This document shows positions 28,423-35,781 of a stretch of DNA of 64,000 bases, in pieces. The stretch comes from Ereboglobus sp. PH5-10 (GTDB taxonomy: Bacteria; Verrucomicrobiota; Verrucomicrobiia; Opitutales; Opitutaceae): NCBI RefSeq assembly GCF_029504735.1, contig NZ_JAQFIP010000002.1:186001-250000 (forward strand), written 5' to 3'. Both the position numbers and the translations under genes were made by a program. Under the pieces are notes generated by a model. The model was given only the letters and a program-made list of their open reading frames with translations, was not told where the DNA came from and searched no databases. Each line of letters begins with the position of its first letter. Position 1 is the first letter of the stretch.

Positions 28423-29184
28423 TTACAGCCTTACCGGAATGCCGCAGGAGGCGAGGTAACCTTTCACTTGCGGGACGCTCAGCGTGCCGAAGTGGAAGAG
28501 ACTCGCGGCGAGCACGGCGCTGGCGTGCCCCTCCGTCACCGCCTCGGCAAAGTGCTCCAGTTTTCCCGCGCCGCCGCTGGCGATCACGGGCACTGTCACG
28601 GCGTCGCTCACCGCGCGGGTGAGCGCGCAGTCGTAGCCATTTTGCACGCCGTCGCAATCCATGCTGGTGAGGAGGATTTCGCCCGCGCCGAGCGCGACGG
28701 CCTCGCGCGCCCAGGCAACCGCGTTGAGTTCGGTCGGGTTGCGGCCGCCATGCGTGTAAACGCGCCATGTCTTGCCATCGGGTTCGCGTTTGGCGTCGAT
28801 GGCGACAACGATGCACTGGTTGCCAAACCGGTTTGACGCGTCGGCAACGAGCTGCGGGGTTTTGATTGCGGCGGTGTTGAGCGAAACCTTGTCCGCACCC
28901 GATTTGAGCATTTTCTCGATATCATCGACCGTGCGAAGTCCGCCGCCGACAGTGAGGGGCATGAAACATTTTTCCGCGGTGCGGGCGACGACATCGTGCA
29001 TGATGTTGCGTTCCTCATACGAGGCGGTGATGTCCAGAAAAACGAGTTCGTCGGCGCCTTGCGCGTCGTAAGCCTTGGCGCACTCGACCGGGTCGCCGGC
29101 ATCGCGAAGTTGCTCGAACTGCACGCCTTTGACGACGCGCCCGTTTTTAACATCCAGACAGGGAATGACTCGTTTTGAAAGCAT
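28423..29184 (-). CDS. hisF: Imidazole glycerol phosphate synthase subunit HisF
   Basis: HisF is the cyclase subunit that, with HisH-supplied ammonia, forms imidazole glycerol phosphate and AICAR in histidine synthesis. The 253-residue barrel has both catalytic aspartates exactly placed, Asp11 ([13 protein letters not shown]) and Asp130 (VAIDAK), and the phosphate-binding loops VGGGLRT and ASGGAGK. No other his gene is in the window. The leader contains a minus-strand copy of the CTCCTGACTCCT tandem. fumC follows after 122 bp. Confidence 0.97.
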   Translation of the reverse strand: MLSKRVIPCLDVKNGRVVKGVQFEQLRDAGDPVECAKAYDAQGADELVFLDITASYEERNIMHDVVARTAEKCFMPLTVGGGLRTVDDIEKMLKSGADKVSLNTAAIKTPQLVADASNRFGNQCIVVAIDAKREPDGKTWRVYTHGGRNPTELNAVAWAREAVALGAGEILLTSMDCDGVQNGYDCALTRAVSDAVTVPVIASGGAGKLEHFAEAVTEGHASAVLAASLFHFGTLSVPQVKGYLASCGIPVRL

Positions 29185-29205
29185 GGCGGTTTGGATTGGA
29201 GGAAA

Positions 29206-29231
29206 AGGAGTCAGAATACAGGAGTCAGGAG
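29206..29231 (-). repeat. CTCCTGACTCCT copy upstream of hisF
   Basis: On the coding strand of hisF it reads CTCCTGACTCCTGTATTCTG then ACTCCT, 22 nt before the ATG at 29184, nearly identical to the dapB leader. A further copy lies at 29330-29346 just after the end of the next gene upstream. Confidence 0.75.
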
Positions 29232-29329
29232 AAAAAAGACTGAAGGCCGAAGTGCAGGAATCCCCGAAAGACTAGGCGAGTCCATTTTGCCTTGCTCTTT
29301 CCAATGGCGCGGCAGCGCCCGTCCGGAGG

Positions 29330-29346
29330 CTGACTCCTGACTCCTT
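29330..29346 (+). repeat. CTCCTGACTCCT copy at the 3' end of the toroid-like gene
   Basis: CTGACTCCTGACTCCTT abuts the stop codon of the minus-strand gene ending at 29349. With the inverted copy at 29206-29231 it frames a 98-bp segment that shows no gene. Confidence 0.65.
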
Positions 29347-29348
29347 CT

Positions 29349-31118
29349 TCACTCTTCAATTCTGGTGACGTCGGGTTCGAAGTTCACGATGAGGCGGTAG
29401 ATGTTGCCGGGGCGCATGATGAGCGGATGGTCGCGCACAAGGCTCTGCAAATAGTGGATTTTGCCGTAGTTCGTGCAATAGTTGGGGTCGTCGGTCACCA
29501 CCTCGGTTTCCTGCCAGGAGGCCTGGAAATCATCCTTTTGCACTGTGCAACGGTGCGCTTGCTCTCCGAGCGCGAGCGAGCCAGCCACGCGATAGCGAGA
29601 ATGCGGCGCGGCGATGGCGAGCATGTAGCGGAACTTCGTAAGCGTGACTTGCTGCTTCACCGTGTAGGCGAATTCGCAGCTGATGCTTGGGCCCGCAAAA
29701 TTCCACTGCACTTTCACCGAGCCGATGTTTTTTGTGAGTTCCTCGTCCTTGGTGATGAGTTCGGGTTGCTCGTAGCGGAAATAGAAGCTGTTGCGCAGTC
29801 CGAGGCCGGTCACGCAGTTTTTGCCGTAATACGCGGGGATCGTGACTGTGGTGTCGTCGAAGGTGAGCTCTGGGAGCATGATCGGCGCGTAAACATTGCA
29901 CGGCCAGTCAAACACACCCGGGCAATGCGGGAAGGGCAGCGTGTCGGCGCTCGGCACCTTGCTGGAGCTGACGAGCGGGATTTGGGCTTGGATTCCGCTC
30001 GTGGGATCGCGATAGAGGAAGAGCCCCTGCTCCTTGCGGTTCGACTTGTCGAAGATGACGAAGCGTCCGGTGGGATTGGTGCGCACGGGCTCGGGTTTGA
30101 TCGGCGCGGCGGGCATTTGCACGGTCTTGGCGAGGCGCGACCACTGGCAGAGGAAGCGCGCGGCGTCGAAATTGGCGATGCGCGTGGTATGGTGCTGATT
30201 GGCAGTGCGCTCGTTGTCGCGCATGTCGAGGAAGCCGTGCTCCTGGTCGAGATAGGTTTGGTAGAAGAACAGGAAGAGGCGGCGCAGGATATCGAAATAC
30301 TTCGGTTTTTGATCCTCGGCGATCCAGCCGTCGCGCAGGCCTTGCAGAATGAGGCTGATGCAGTGCATCTGGCCGTAGGCGCCCGAGTAGCGGCCAAACG
30401 CCCAGCCGAGCCCGTCCGCGCGCACGAGGTCGGGCATCATTTTGATGTATTTCTCGGCGTAGGTGCGAAGTGTGGGGAGCTTGCGGTCGCGCACGCCTGA
30501 GTTGGCGTGGAGCTGGAGCGAGGAGCGGATGAACACGTAGGTCATCACACCGTAGAGTGAAAAGTTGCCGCCGATGCCGGGGGCCGCGTCGTCGAAAAAT
30601 CCGGTGGAGCTGGTGGCGTTGATGCGCTCGACCATGCGCTCGATGAGGCGCGAGGTTTCGTCCTTCTTGGAAAGACCGAATGAGAAACGGGCGACGGCCT
30701 TGGCGACGTTGAACGCCTGCCAGTGGTTATCGTAGTCCGAGCGGTGGAGCAATTGTTTGTCGATGCGGGCGCGGGTTTCGTCAACAAGGCGTTCCCAAAC
30801 GAGATTGCGCTCCTTGGACGGGCCGAAGCAGAGCAGGCCGAGCGAGGCGTAGGCGAGGCCGTTTTCGGCGGCGGGTTCGGTGAACATCTGCGCGGTGATG
30901 CAGCGCGCGGTCAGGTCAACGAGGTCGTAGCCTTTGAGCGTGGTGGCACCGGTGGCGCGGTAATACTCGCCAAGTGCAAGCGCGGCGTGACCGGGTTCGT
31001 CGGGCCGGGAGTGCTCGCCTTCAACAGGAAGAATAGTGCCTTCCGGCTGTATTGAGGTTAAATTGTGGGCCAGCATTGTGCGGGCCATTTCGAGACATTG
31101 CTCGGAGAAGCTGTGCAT
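29349..31118 (-). CDS. Unassigned protein, helical toroid-like N-terminus plus beta-rich C-terminus
   Basis: 589 residues, no signal peptide. The first ~340 residues are helical with aromatic and His-rich loops (SDYDNHWQAFNVAKAVARFS, SGAYGQMHCISLILQGLRDG, NQHHTTRIANFDAARFLCQW), a pattern seen in alpha/alpha-toroid glycan lyases and hydrolases. Residues ~350-589 are beta-rich (GRFVIFDKSNRKEQGLFLYR, FYFRYEQPEL) like the C-terminal sheets of heparinase-type proteins. I cannot name the family with confidence; a cytoplasmic glycan-active enzyme is a guess from this architecture. It lies between hisF and the Lys/Ala/Pro-tailed gene on the same strand. Confidence 0.6.
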   Translation of the reverse strand: MHSFSEQCLEMARTMLAHNLTSIQPEGTILPVEGEHSRPDEPGHAALALGEYYRATGATTLKGYDLVDLTARCITAQMFTEPAAENGLAYASLGLLCFGPSKERNLVWERLVDETRARIDKQLLHRSDYDNHWQAFNVAKAVARFSFGLSKKDETSRLIERMVERINATSSTGFFDDAAPGIGGNFSLYGVMTYVFIRSSLQLHANSGVRDRKLPTLRTYAEKYIKMMPDLVRADGLGWAFGRYSGAYGQMHCISLILQGLRDGWIAEDQKPKYFDILRRLFLFFYQTYLDQEHGFLDMRDNERTANQHHTTRIANFDAARFLCQWSRLAKTVQMPAAPIKPEPVRTNPTGRFVIFDKSNRKEQGLFLYRDPTSGIQAQIPLVSSSKVPSADTLPFPHCPGVFDWPCNVYAPIMLPELTFDDTTVTIPAYYGKNCVTGLGLRNSFYFRYEQPELITKDEELTKNIGSVKVQWNFAGPSISCEFAYTVKQQVTLTKFRYMLAIAAPHSRYRVAGSLALGEQAHRCTVQKDDFQASWQETEVVTDDPNYCTNYGKIHYLQSLVRDHPLIMRPGNIYRLIVNFEPDVTRIEE

Positions 31119-31264
31119 GAAGGTAGTAGGCTAATCTGTCGTGCGCACCACGCGCGCAACAATGAAGTCGTTAGTTTTGCCAGTGTTTTGGATGCGTGTG
31201 CAAGAGGTAATTTTTCGTAAAGTTAAAAAATTACGTCGCAAACGCGTGAATCGCTCGGGTTTTG

Positions 31265-31303
31265 CAAAAAAATGCGGGGTCGACTCGAAAGCCGTCCCCG
31301 CAT
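31265..31303 (-). terminator. Rho-independent terminator of the Lys/Ala/Pro-tailed gene
   Basis: ATGCGGGG (31272-31279) pairs with CCCCGCAT (31296-31303), and on the minus strand the stem is followed directly by seven T residues (plus-strand A-run 31266-31272). It is 38 bp past the stop codon at 31341 and is the most classical terminator in the window. Confidence 0.85.
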
Positions 31304-31340
31304 GTCGCGATAAACGAAATGTGTTTGTGCCGAGCGCCGG

Positions 31341-31793
31341 TTACTCGAAGGTAGGGATAAGAACGAGTTCGTCGCCCGGTTGCGCAACGTAGTCCTCGCC
31401 ATCGCTCCAGGACAGGTCGTTGACAAGGAATTTGAACGAGACAGGCCCGCTGACGCCGACGAGCGTGATCGACCAGAGGTCGTCGTTGACGCAATTCATC
31501 GAAATGCCCTTGTCCCAGCTCAAGCCGGCGCCGAGGCCGCGAATTGTGAGCGAATTGCCGAAACCGATGTCGATCTGCGCCTTGATCTTGATGATCGAGG
31601 GCTTCGGCTGCCCGGCCGACGCGGCGGCTTTTTTCACTTGCGGAGCAGGCGCGGGAGCGACCGCCGCGGCCGCCGCTTTCGCCACCTTGGGCGAAGTGAC
31701 TTTAGCCGAGGATACCGCTTTGGTTTTCTTCTTTTTTGCCGGAACGGGCGCCGGCGCCGCTGGGGTAGCTTTGGCTTTTGTTTTTTTCTTCAT
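31341..31793 (-). CDS. Lys/Ala/Pro-tailed protein with starch-binding-like E-set domain
   Basis: 150 residues in two parts. Residues 1-65 are almost only Lys, Ala, Pro, Val, Thr and Ser (KKKTKAKATPAAPAPVPAKK), like histone H1-type tails. Residues ~68-150 form a compact beta domain (IDIGFGNSLTIRGLGAGLSW, then FKFLVND..WSDGEDYVAQPG) resembling CBM48/CBM20-type immunoglobulin-like modules that bind alpha-glucans. No signal peptide, so cytoplasmic. It has a GGAG 11 nt upstream (rare here), its own palindrome in the leader and a strong terminator, which suggests a well-expressed single gene. Function unknown; nucleoid or glycogen association are both guesses. Confidence 0.65.
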   Translation of the reverse strand: MKKKTKAKATPAAPAPVPAKKKKTKAVSSAKVTSPKVAKAAAAAVAPAPAPQVKKAAASAGQPKPSIIKIKAQIDIGFGNSLTIRGLGAGLSWDKGISMNCVNDDLWSITLVGVSGPVSFKFLVNDLSWSDGEDYVAQPGDELVLIPTFE

Positions 31794-31870
31794 GATTTGT
31801 ATTCTCCGTTTTGATTAATCAGGCAATTTTTTCGCCCAGACGGCGTTTACTCTTAATTAAATGCCCTTCT

Positions 31871-31889
31871 CTGCAATAGTTATTTGCAG
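31871..31889. promoter_or_regulatory. Palindromic operator candidate CTGCAA-N7-TTGCAG
   Basis: CTGCAATAGTTATTTGCAG is a perfect 6+6 inverted repeat with a 7-nt AT-rich spacer, about 78 bp upstream of the ATG at 31793. A TTGACT (minus strand, 31893-31888) overlaps it, so a bound protein could block a -35 element. I did not find a convincing -10 box. Confidence 0.45.
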
Positions 31890-31967
31890 TCAACCGTATT
31901 TGATATTCGTTTGCGCGGCCGCGTAAAAAAATTACTAAAACTAAAACGCGCGCGAAGCCGCCCTGCC

Positions 31968-32741
31968 TTACTTTAATTTGCAATCCACCACGACCGGGCG
32001 GTGGTCAGACAAAAACGATTTCACCACACTGCACGAGGCGTTGGTGCAGGACGGCGGCAGAAAAACAAAATCCAGCGTGCGCTGGGGCAGCGGCGAGGGA
32101 TATGTTTTTTCACCCATCGGAAACAAACGGTAGTCGCCGTGCCGCGAGAAATATTGAAACAGCGACCGCGTCGCGTCCGCCGTGTGCGAGGGATTGTTCA
32201 AGTCGCCGCACACAATCGGCTGCACCGTCCACTTCGGACGCATCTCGGCGGATTTTTTTGTGAGATACCCCATGAGCATTTCCACCTGCTTGATGCGGTG
32301 CGCGCGCGACCGGTGGTGCAGGTGCATGTTGACCATGGGGACGCGTTTCCCGCCCACATCCAGCTCAACGAACAAGAAGCCCTTCTCGCCCAGTGTTTTT
32401 TTTCCGAACGCAATATTCTCCGAGTCCAGAATCGGATGCTTCGACAAAAACGCATTGCCGTAGTTGAAGTGAAACAACCCGTCCCTGCGCGTGTTCACGC
32501 CGAACACCGCATACGGAAACCGTGTGAACCGCCTCAAGTATTCCAGGTGGTCGAAATGTCCCGCCCACGAAGAGTCCTGGTCAATCTCCTGCAGCGCGAC
32601 GACGTCGGCCTTGAACGTGGACAGCAGCTTCGCGATCTTGGTCAGTTGCGAACGAATCCGGCGCTGCGAAGACAATGCCGAAAACGGCCGCAGCCCGCGG
32701 CCATGGGCGATATTGTAAGTGACGATGCGCAACGAGGACAT
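31968..32741 (-). CDS. Endonuclease/exonuclease/phosphatase-family hydrolase
   Basis: 257 residues from the ATG at 32741 (MSSLRIVTYNIAHG); an upstream ATG at 32768 would add nine. The metal-dependent EEP fold is complete: TYNIAHG, LQEID, MVNMHLHH, CGDLNNP, TLDFVFLPP and a terminal SDHRPVVVD. The family cleaves phosphodiesters or phosphomonoesters in nucleic acids, lipids or inositides; the substrate here cannot be told. No signal peptide, so cytoplasmic, unlike the secreted EEP protein at 59580-60497. Confidence 0.85.
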   Translation of the reverse strand: MSSLRIVTYNIAHGRGLRPFSALSSQRRIRSQLTKIAKLLSTFKADVVALQEIDQDSSWAGHFDHLEYLRRFTRFPYAVFGVNTRRDGLFHFNYGNAFLSKHPILDSENIAFGKKTLGEKGFLFVELDVGGKRVPMVNMHLHHRSRAHRIKQVEMLMGYLTKKSAEMRPKWTVQPIVCGDLNNPSHTADATRSLFQYFSRHGDYRLFPMGEKTYPSPLPQRTLDFVFLPPSCTNASCSVVKSFLSDHRPVVVDCKLK

Positions 32742-32949
32742 TTGTGAAACGGAAAACGCGGGCTTCAACTTCCGGAATTGAAAATGAGTCCAAGTGAATA
32801 CTCCGCCCCGCGTTTCATCTGCAACGAGAAACCATGATTATTTTATGCGACGCCCGCCGCCGGGTGTGATTAAGAATCCGTGGGCGGGGCGGTTGCAGAC
32901 TGCCGCTATCGCTCGAAACACCGTTACCGAGCGCGCCCCACGGCAGAGG

Positions 32950-32983
32950 CAGTTTACGGTTTACAGTTTTCAGTTAACAGTTT
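32950..32983. repeat. Short tandem repeat of TTTACAGT / TTAACAGT units
   Basis: Four degenerate units CAGTTTACG, GTTTACAG, TTTTCAG and TTAACAGTTT follow one another. This is a different low-complexity family from the CTCCTGACTCC tandem that lies 50 bp downstream. Confidence 0.6.
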
Positions 32984-33030
32984 CGGCTCCGCAACCTCCA
33001 CGGCACAACAGCGCCAAACCGCGAATTCCG

Positions 33031-33042
33031 ACTCCTGACTCC
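33031..33042 (+). repeat. CTCCTGACTCC copy upstream of rph
   Basis: ACTCCTGACTCC ends 10 nt before the rph ATG, in the same orientation to the start codon as the dapB, ruvA and hisF copies. Confidence 0.7.
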
Positions 33043-33052
33043 TTTTTCATCC

Positions 33053-33805
33053 ATGCACCGCAACGACAACCGCACACCCGATCAACTCCGTCCCATCACG
33101 CTCGTTCCCGACATCGCGCCGCACGCCACCGGCTCCGTGCTCATCGGCTTCGGCAACACTCGCGTCATCTGCGCCGCGACCATCGAACCCAACGTCCCCA
33201 ACTGGATGAAACAGCAGGGCGTGAAAGGCGGCTGGCTCACCGCCGAGTATTCGATGCTCCCCTACTCCACCCTCGACCGCAAGTCGCGTGACATTTCCAA
33301 GGGCCGCATCGACGGACGCACCGTTGAAATCCAGCGACTCATCGGTCGCTCCCTCCGCGCCATCATCGATCTTCAGAAACTCGGCCAAAACACCCTCTGG
33401 ATCGACTGCGACGTGCTCCAAGCCGACGGCGGCACCCGCACTGCCTCGATCACGGGCGCCTACCTCGCCGCGCGCCTCGCCGTGCAAAAACTTATCGACG
33501 CCAAAAAGCTCGCCGAAAATCCCCTCCTCGATTCCGTCGCCGCCGTGAGCGTTGGCATCCACGAAGGCAAGGAACTGCTCGACTTAAACTATCTCGAGGA
33601 CAAGGACGCCGAAGTCGATTTTAACGTCGTGATGACCGGCAAGGGCCAGTTTGTCGAAGTGCAGGGCACGGGCGAGGAAGCCACTTTCAGTAACGACCAG
33701 CTCCAAGGCCTCCTCGTCCTCGCCCAAAAAGGCCTCAAGGATTTGGCCGCGCAACAAACCGCGTTTTTGACGAAACAACTGCTGGGAACGGTGAAGATCG
33801 GGTGA
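33053..33805 (+). CDS. rph: Ribonuclease PH
   Basis: RNase PH trims tRNA 3' ends by phosphorolysis. The 250-residue protein has the family signatures: TGSVLIGFGNTRVICAATIE near the N-terminus, RDISKGRIDGRTVEIQRLIG, the phosphate/metal region CDVLQADGGTRTASITGAY and the C-terminal EVDFNVVMTGKGQFVEVQGT. Length is slightly over the usual ~240. No Shine-Dalgarno; the CTCCTGACTCC repeat occupies that position. A hairpin cluster (33837-33902) lies 32 bp after the stop. Confidence 0.96.
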   Translation: MHRNDNRTPDQLRPITLVPDIAPHATGSVLIGFGNTRVICAATIEPNVPNWMKQQGVKGGWLTAEYSMLPYSTLDRKSRDISKGRIDGRTVEIQRLIGRSLRAIIDLQKLGQNTLWIDCDVLQADGGTRTASITGAYLAARLAVQKLIDAKKLAENPLLDSVAAVSVGIHEGKELLDLNYLEDKDAEVDFNVVMTGKGQFVEVQGTGEEATFSNDQLQGLLVLAQKGLKDLAAQQTAFLTKQLLGTVKIG

Positions 33806-33836
33806 GGCGCGAAAAACACTATCGTATTAATCGTTT

Positions 33837-33902
33837 CATTGAATCTACCGGAACAGTATACATCGAACAGGTCTGTGGTTTGCCACAGCGATTCAATGTA
33901 TA
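33837..33902. promoter_or_regulatory. Overlapping alternative hairpins after rph, before DUF1287 gene
   Basis: CATTGAATC (33837-33845) is the exact complement of GATTCAATG (33890-33898). The same right arm, extended to TTCAATGTATA (33892-33902), can instead pair with TATACATCGAA (33857-33867; one mismatch). Between them sits a tight hairpin CTGTGGTTTGCCACAG (33873-33888). The mutually exclusive pairings could be a regulatory switch or simply a complex terminator; no U-tract follows. Confidence 0.4.
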
Positions 33903-34045
33903 TCGACTATTTCAGAAAAGAAAAACATCTGATTAGGGCAAGGGGAGTAGATACAAAATGAAAATATAAATTGCTGTAATAATTTATATGCCTCGCAAAA
34001 AACAGATTCCCTATCGCAATCAAAGCCCCACCGGTTGGTGGATAT

Positions 34046-34693
34046 ATGAAGAATCTAAACAACAACTCTCTGTGTTTGATGATGAATATCACGATGAGAG
34101 ATAAGTTTTTGAAGCGAACCGCACTTCTCTTTTCTTTGCTCGTCATCGCCGCAAGCGCCTCCGGCGCACTCCCTAAAATCACCCCCGCCCAAACCATTGC
34201 CGCAGCCCGCGCGCAAATCGGCGTCACCACTTCCTATGATCCGGCGTATCGAAAAATCGGATACCCGAACGGCGATGTGCCCATCGACACCGGCGTGTGT
34301 GCCGACGTGATCGTGCGCGCCTTGCGCAAGCAAAACGCCGACCTCCAGCAACTCGTCCACGAGGACATGCGCGCCAACTTTTCCGCCTACCCAAAAATTT
34401 GGGGGCTCAGCAAAACCGACAAAAACATCGATCACCGCCGCGTTCCCAATCTTTGCACCTATTTCAAACGCGCCGGGAAATCCGTTGCCGTCACCGACAA
34501 AGCCGCCGACTACAAGCCCGGCGATATCGTCGCGTGGAATCTCCGTCCCAAGGGCTCGCTCCCGCACATCGGCATCGTCTCCGACAAAAAAGCACCCGAC
34601 AGCACCCCGCTCATTATTCACAACATCGGCTCCGGCACCCGTGAGGAAAATATCCTTTTCCAATACCAAATCACCGCCCACTTCCGGCTGTGA
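34046..34693 (+). CDS. DUF1287-family secreted protein
   Basis: 215 residues from 34046, or 199 from the ATG at 34094, where the signal peptide MRDKFLKRTALLFSLLVIAA begins; the upstream ATG has a GGTGG in front of it, so the true start is open. DUF1287 proteins share a papain/NlpC-like layout: TGVCADVIVRALRKQNADLQ carries the cysteine and LPHIGIVSDKKAPDSTPLII the histidine. Other family features are SYDPAYRKIGYPNGDVP and YKPGDIVAWNL. A peptidoglycan-related role is plausible but unproven. The upstream 240 bp is notably AT-rich. Confidence 0.8.
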   Translation: MKNLNNNSLCLMMNITMRDKFLKRTALLFSLLVIAASASGALPKITPAQTIAAARAQIGVTTSYDPAYRKIGYPNGDVPIDTGVCADVIVRALRKQNADLQQLVHEDMRANFSAYPKIWGLSKTDKNIDHRRVPNLCTYFKRAGKSVAVTDKAADYKPGDIVAWNLRPKGSLPHIGIVSDKKAPDSTPLIIHNIGSGTREENILFQYQITAHFRL

Positions 34694-34768
34694 CCAACCT
34701 CACACCCATTGATCCATCCCAATTTGAGGGAAGAGCGAAAGATTGAGCGGTTTGTTTCGGGTTAAAAA

Positions 34769-35710
34769 TTAACGCGATTGCGCAAACACCCGCTTCGCAT
34801 TGCCGCCTAAAACCGCCTCAAGTTCCATCTCGCTCAACTCGCCTGTGCGTGCTTCGGCGATGAGCGACGCCATCGAATCAGCGGCGTTCGCGTCATTGTT
34901 TTTTGGATACAGAACAAGCGGATAATCCGTTCCAAACAAAACCCGTTCCGCGCCCGAGGCATCCGCCATCTCGCGCCAAATGCCCGCGCTGGTGTTCGCG
35001 CCATACGTCAGCGGCGACGCCGCCGTGTCATAAAAAATGTTTCCGAGGTTTCGCACCGGCTCACTCCATTCCGCATCCAGCGGCAACCGCGCCCCCCAAT
35101 GCGCCAGCACGAAGCGCGTCCCCGGATGCCGCAGCGCCCAGCGCACGAAATCTCCGATGGGCGTCTCCACCTTTCCCGGATAATTTCTTCGTCCCGCCTC
35201 GCCCGCCGATTCGGTGACGTGCATGCACACCGACAACCCCAGCTCGCCCGCAAGCGCCAGCGCCGCATCCATCGCCTCCCGCGCCGCCGCATCGGCCATC
35301 ACGCCCTGCGAATGTGGTGACAATTCACCAAGCCCGACAAACCCGGCCTCCGCCGCGCGCCTCACCGATTCGCGCGCCGCCTCCGCTCCCGCGCCCGGAT
35401 GCAGGGCCGCGCACGCGCTCAGTCGGTCCGGATGCGCGCGCACGCATTTTTCATAAAAACCATTCTGCCATTCGCATGTCTCCGGCCGCTCCCAATACCA
35501 TCCTTGGAGCACCGCGCGCGCCACGCCCGCCGCATCCATCGCGCGCAGCAATTCATCGACGCTTGGAAACTCCTGCACGCGTCGCCCGTCCTTTCGCGTG
35601 CGCGTGCACAGCACCGCCCAGTGCGCCTCGCCGCGCGCCGCCGCCCATTCAGCCGGAGCCGCGTTCAGCTCCGGCGGATACAAATGCACATGCGAATCGA
35701 CGATTTCCAT
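34769..35710 (-). CDS. Amidohydrolase-family TIM-barrel hydrolase
   Basis: 313 residues of the amidohydrolase-2 (PF04909-like) type. Metal ligands are visible as DSHVHLYPP (His7, His9), MHVTES, LAHWGARL and the terminal FGTDYPL aspartate. No signal peptide, so cytoplasmic. It lies 71 bp downstream of the sulfatase on the same strand, probably in one unit with it and the DUF4239 gene. The substrate cannot be inferred; lactone or carboxylic-acid hydrolysis/decarboxylation is usual for the family, which would fit catabolism of a sugar derivative. Confidence 0.8.
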   Translation of the reverse strand: MEIVDSHVHLYPPELNAAPAEWAAARGEAHWAVLCTRTRKDGRRVQEFPSVDELLRAMDAAGVARAVLQGWYWERPETCEWQNGFYEKCVRAHPDRLSACAALHPGAGAEAARESVRRAAEAGFVGLGELSPHSQGVMADAAAREAMDAALALAGELGLSVCMHVTESAGEAGRRNYPGKVETPIGDFVRWALRHPGTRFVLAHWGARLPLDAEWSEPVRNLGNIFYDTAASPLTYGANTSAGIWREMADASGAERVLFGTDYPLVLYPKNNDANAADSMASLIAEARTGELSEMELEAVLGGNAKRVFAQSR

Positions 35711-35781
35711 TTGCTTGGTTTCAAGACGAAAAAGTCATGCGGAGCCATTCCCAATTCCAAACTTCCAAGACTGTGACCGCC

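Larger units (their letters stand above)
32742..33052. other. Intergenic region between EEP hydrolase and rph (311 bp)
   Basis: No gene is seen. It is the divergent promoter region of the two genes. It contains a tandem of TTTACAG-like units (32950-32983: CAGTTTACGGTTTACAGTTT and on to CAGTTAACAGTTT) and a CTCCTGACTCC copy at 33031-33042 next to the rph start. Confidence 0.6.

Noticed and set aside
28301-28816. N-terminal extension of fumC into hisF
   Set aside because: The frame is open but lies out of frame within hisF and is Arg-rich; fumC similarity starts at 28300.
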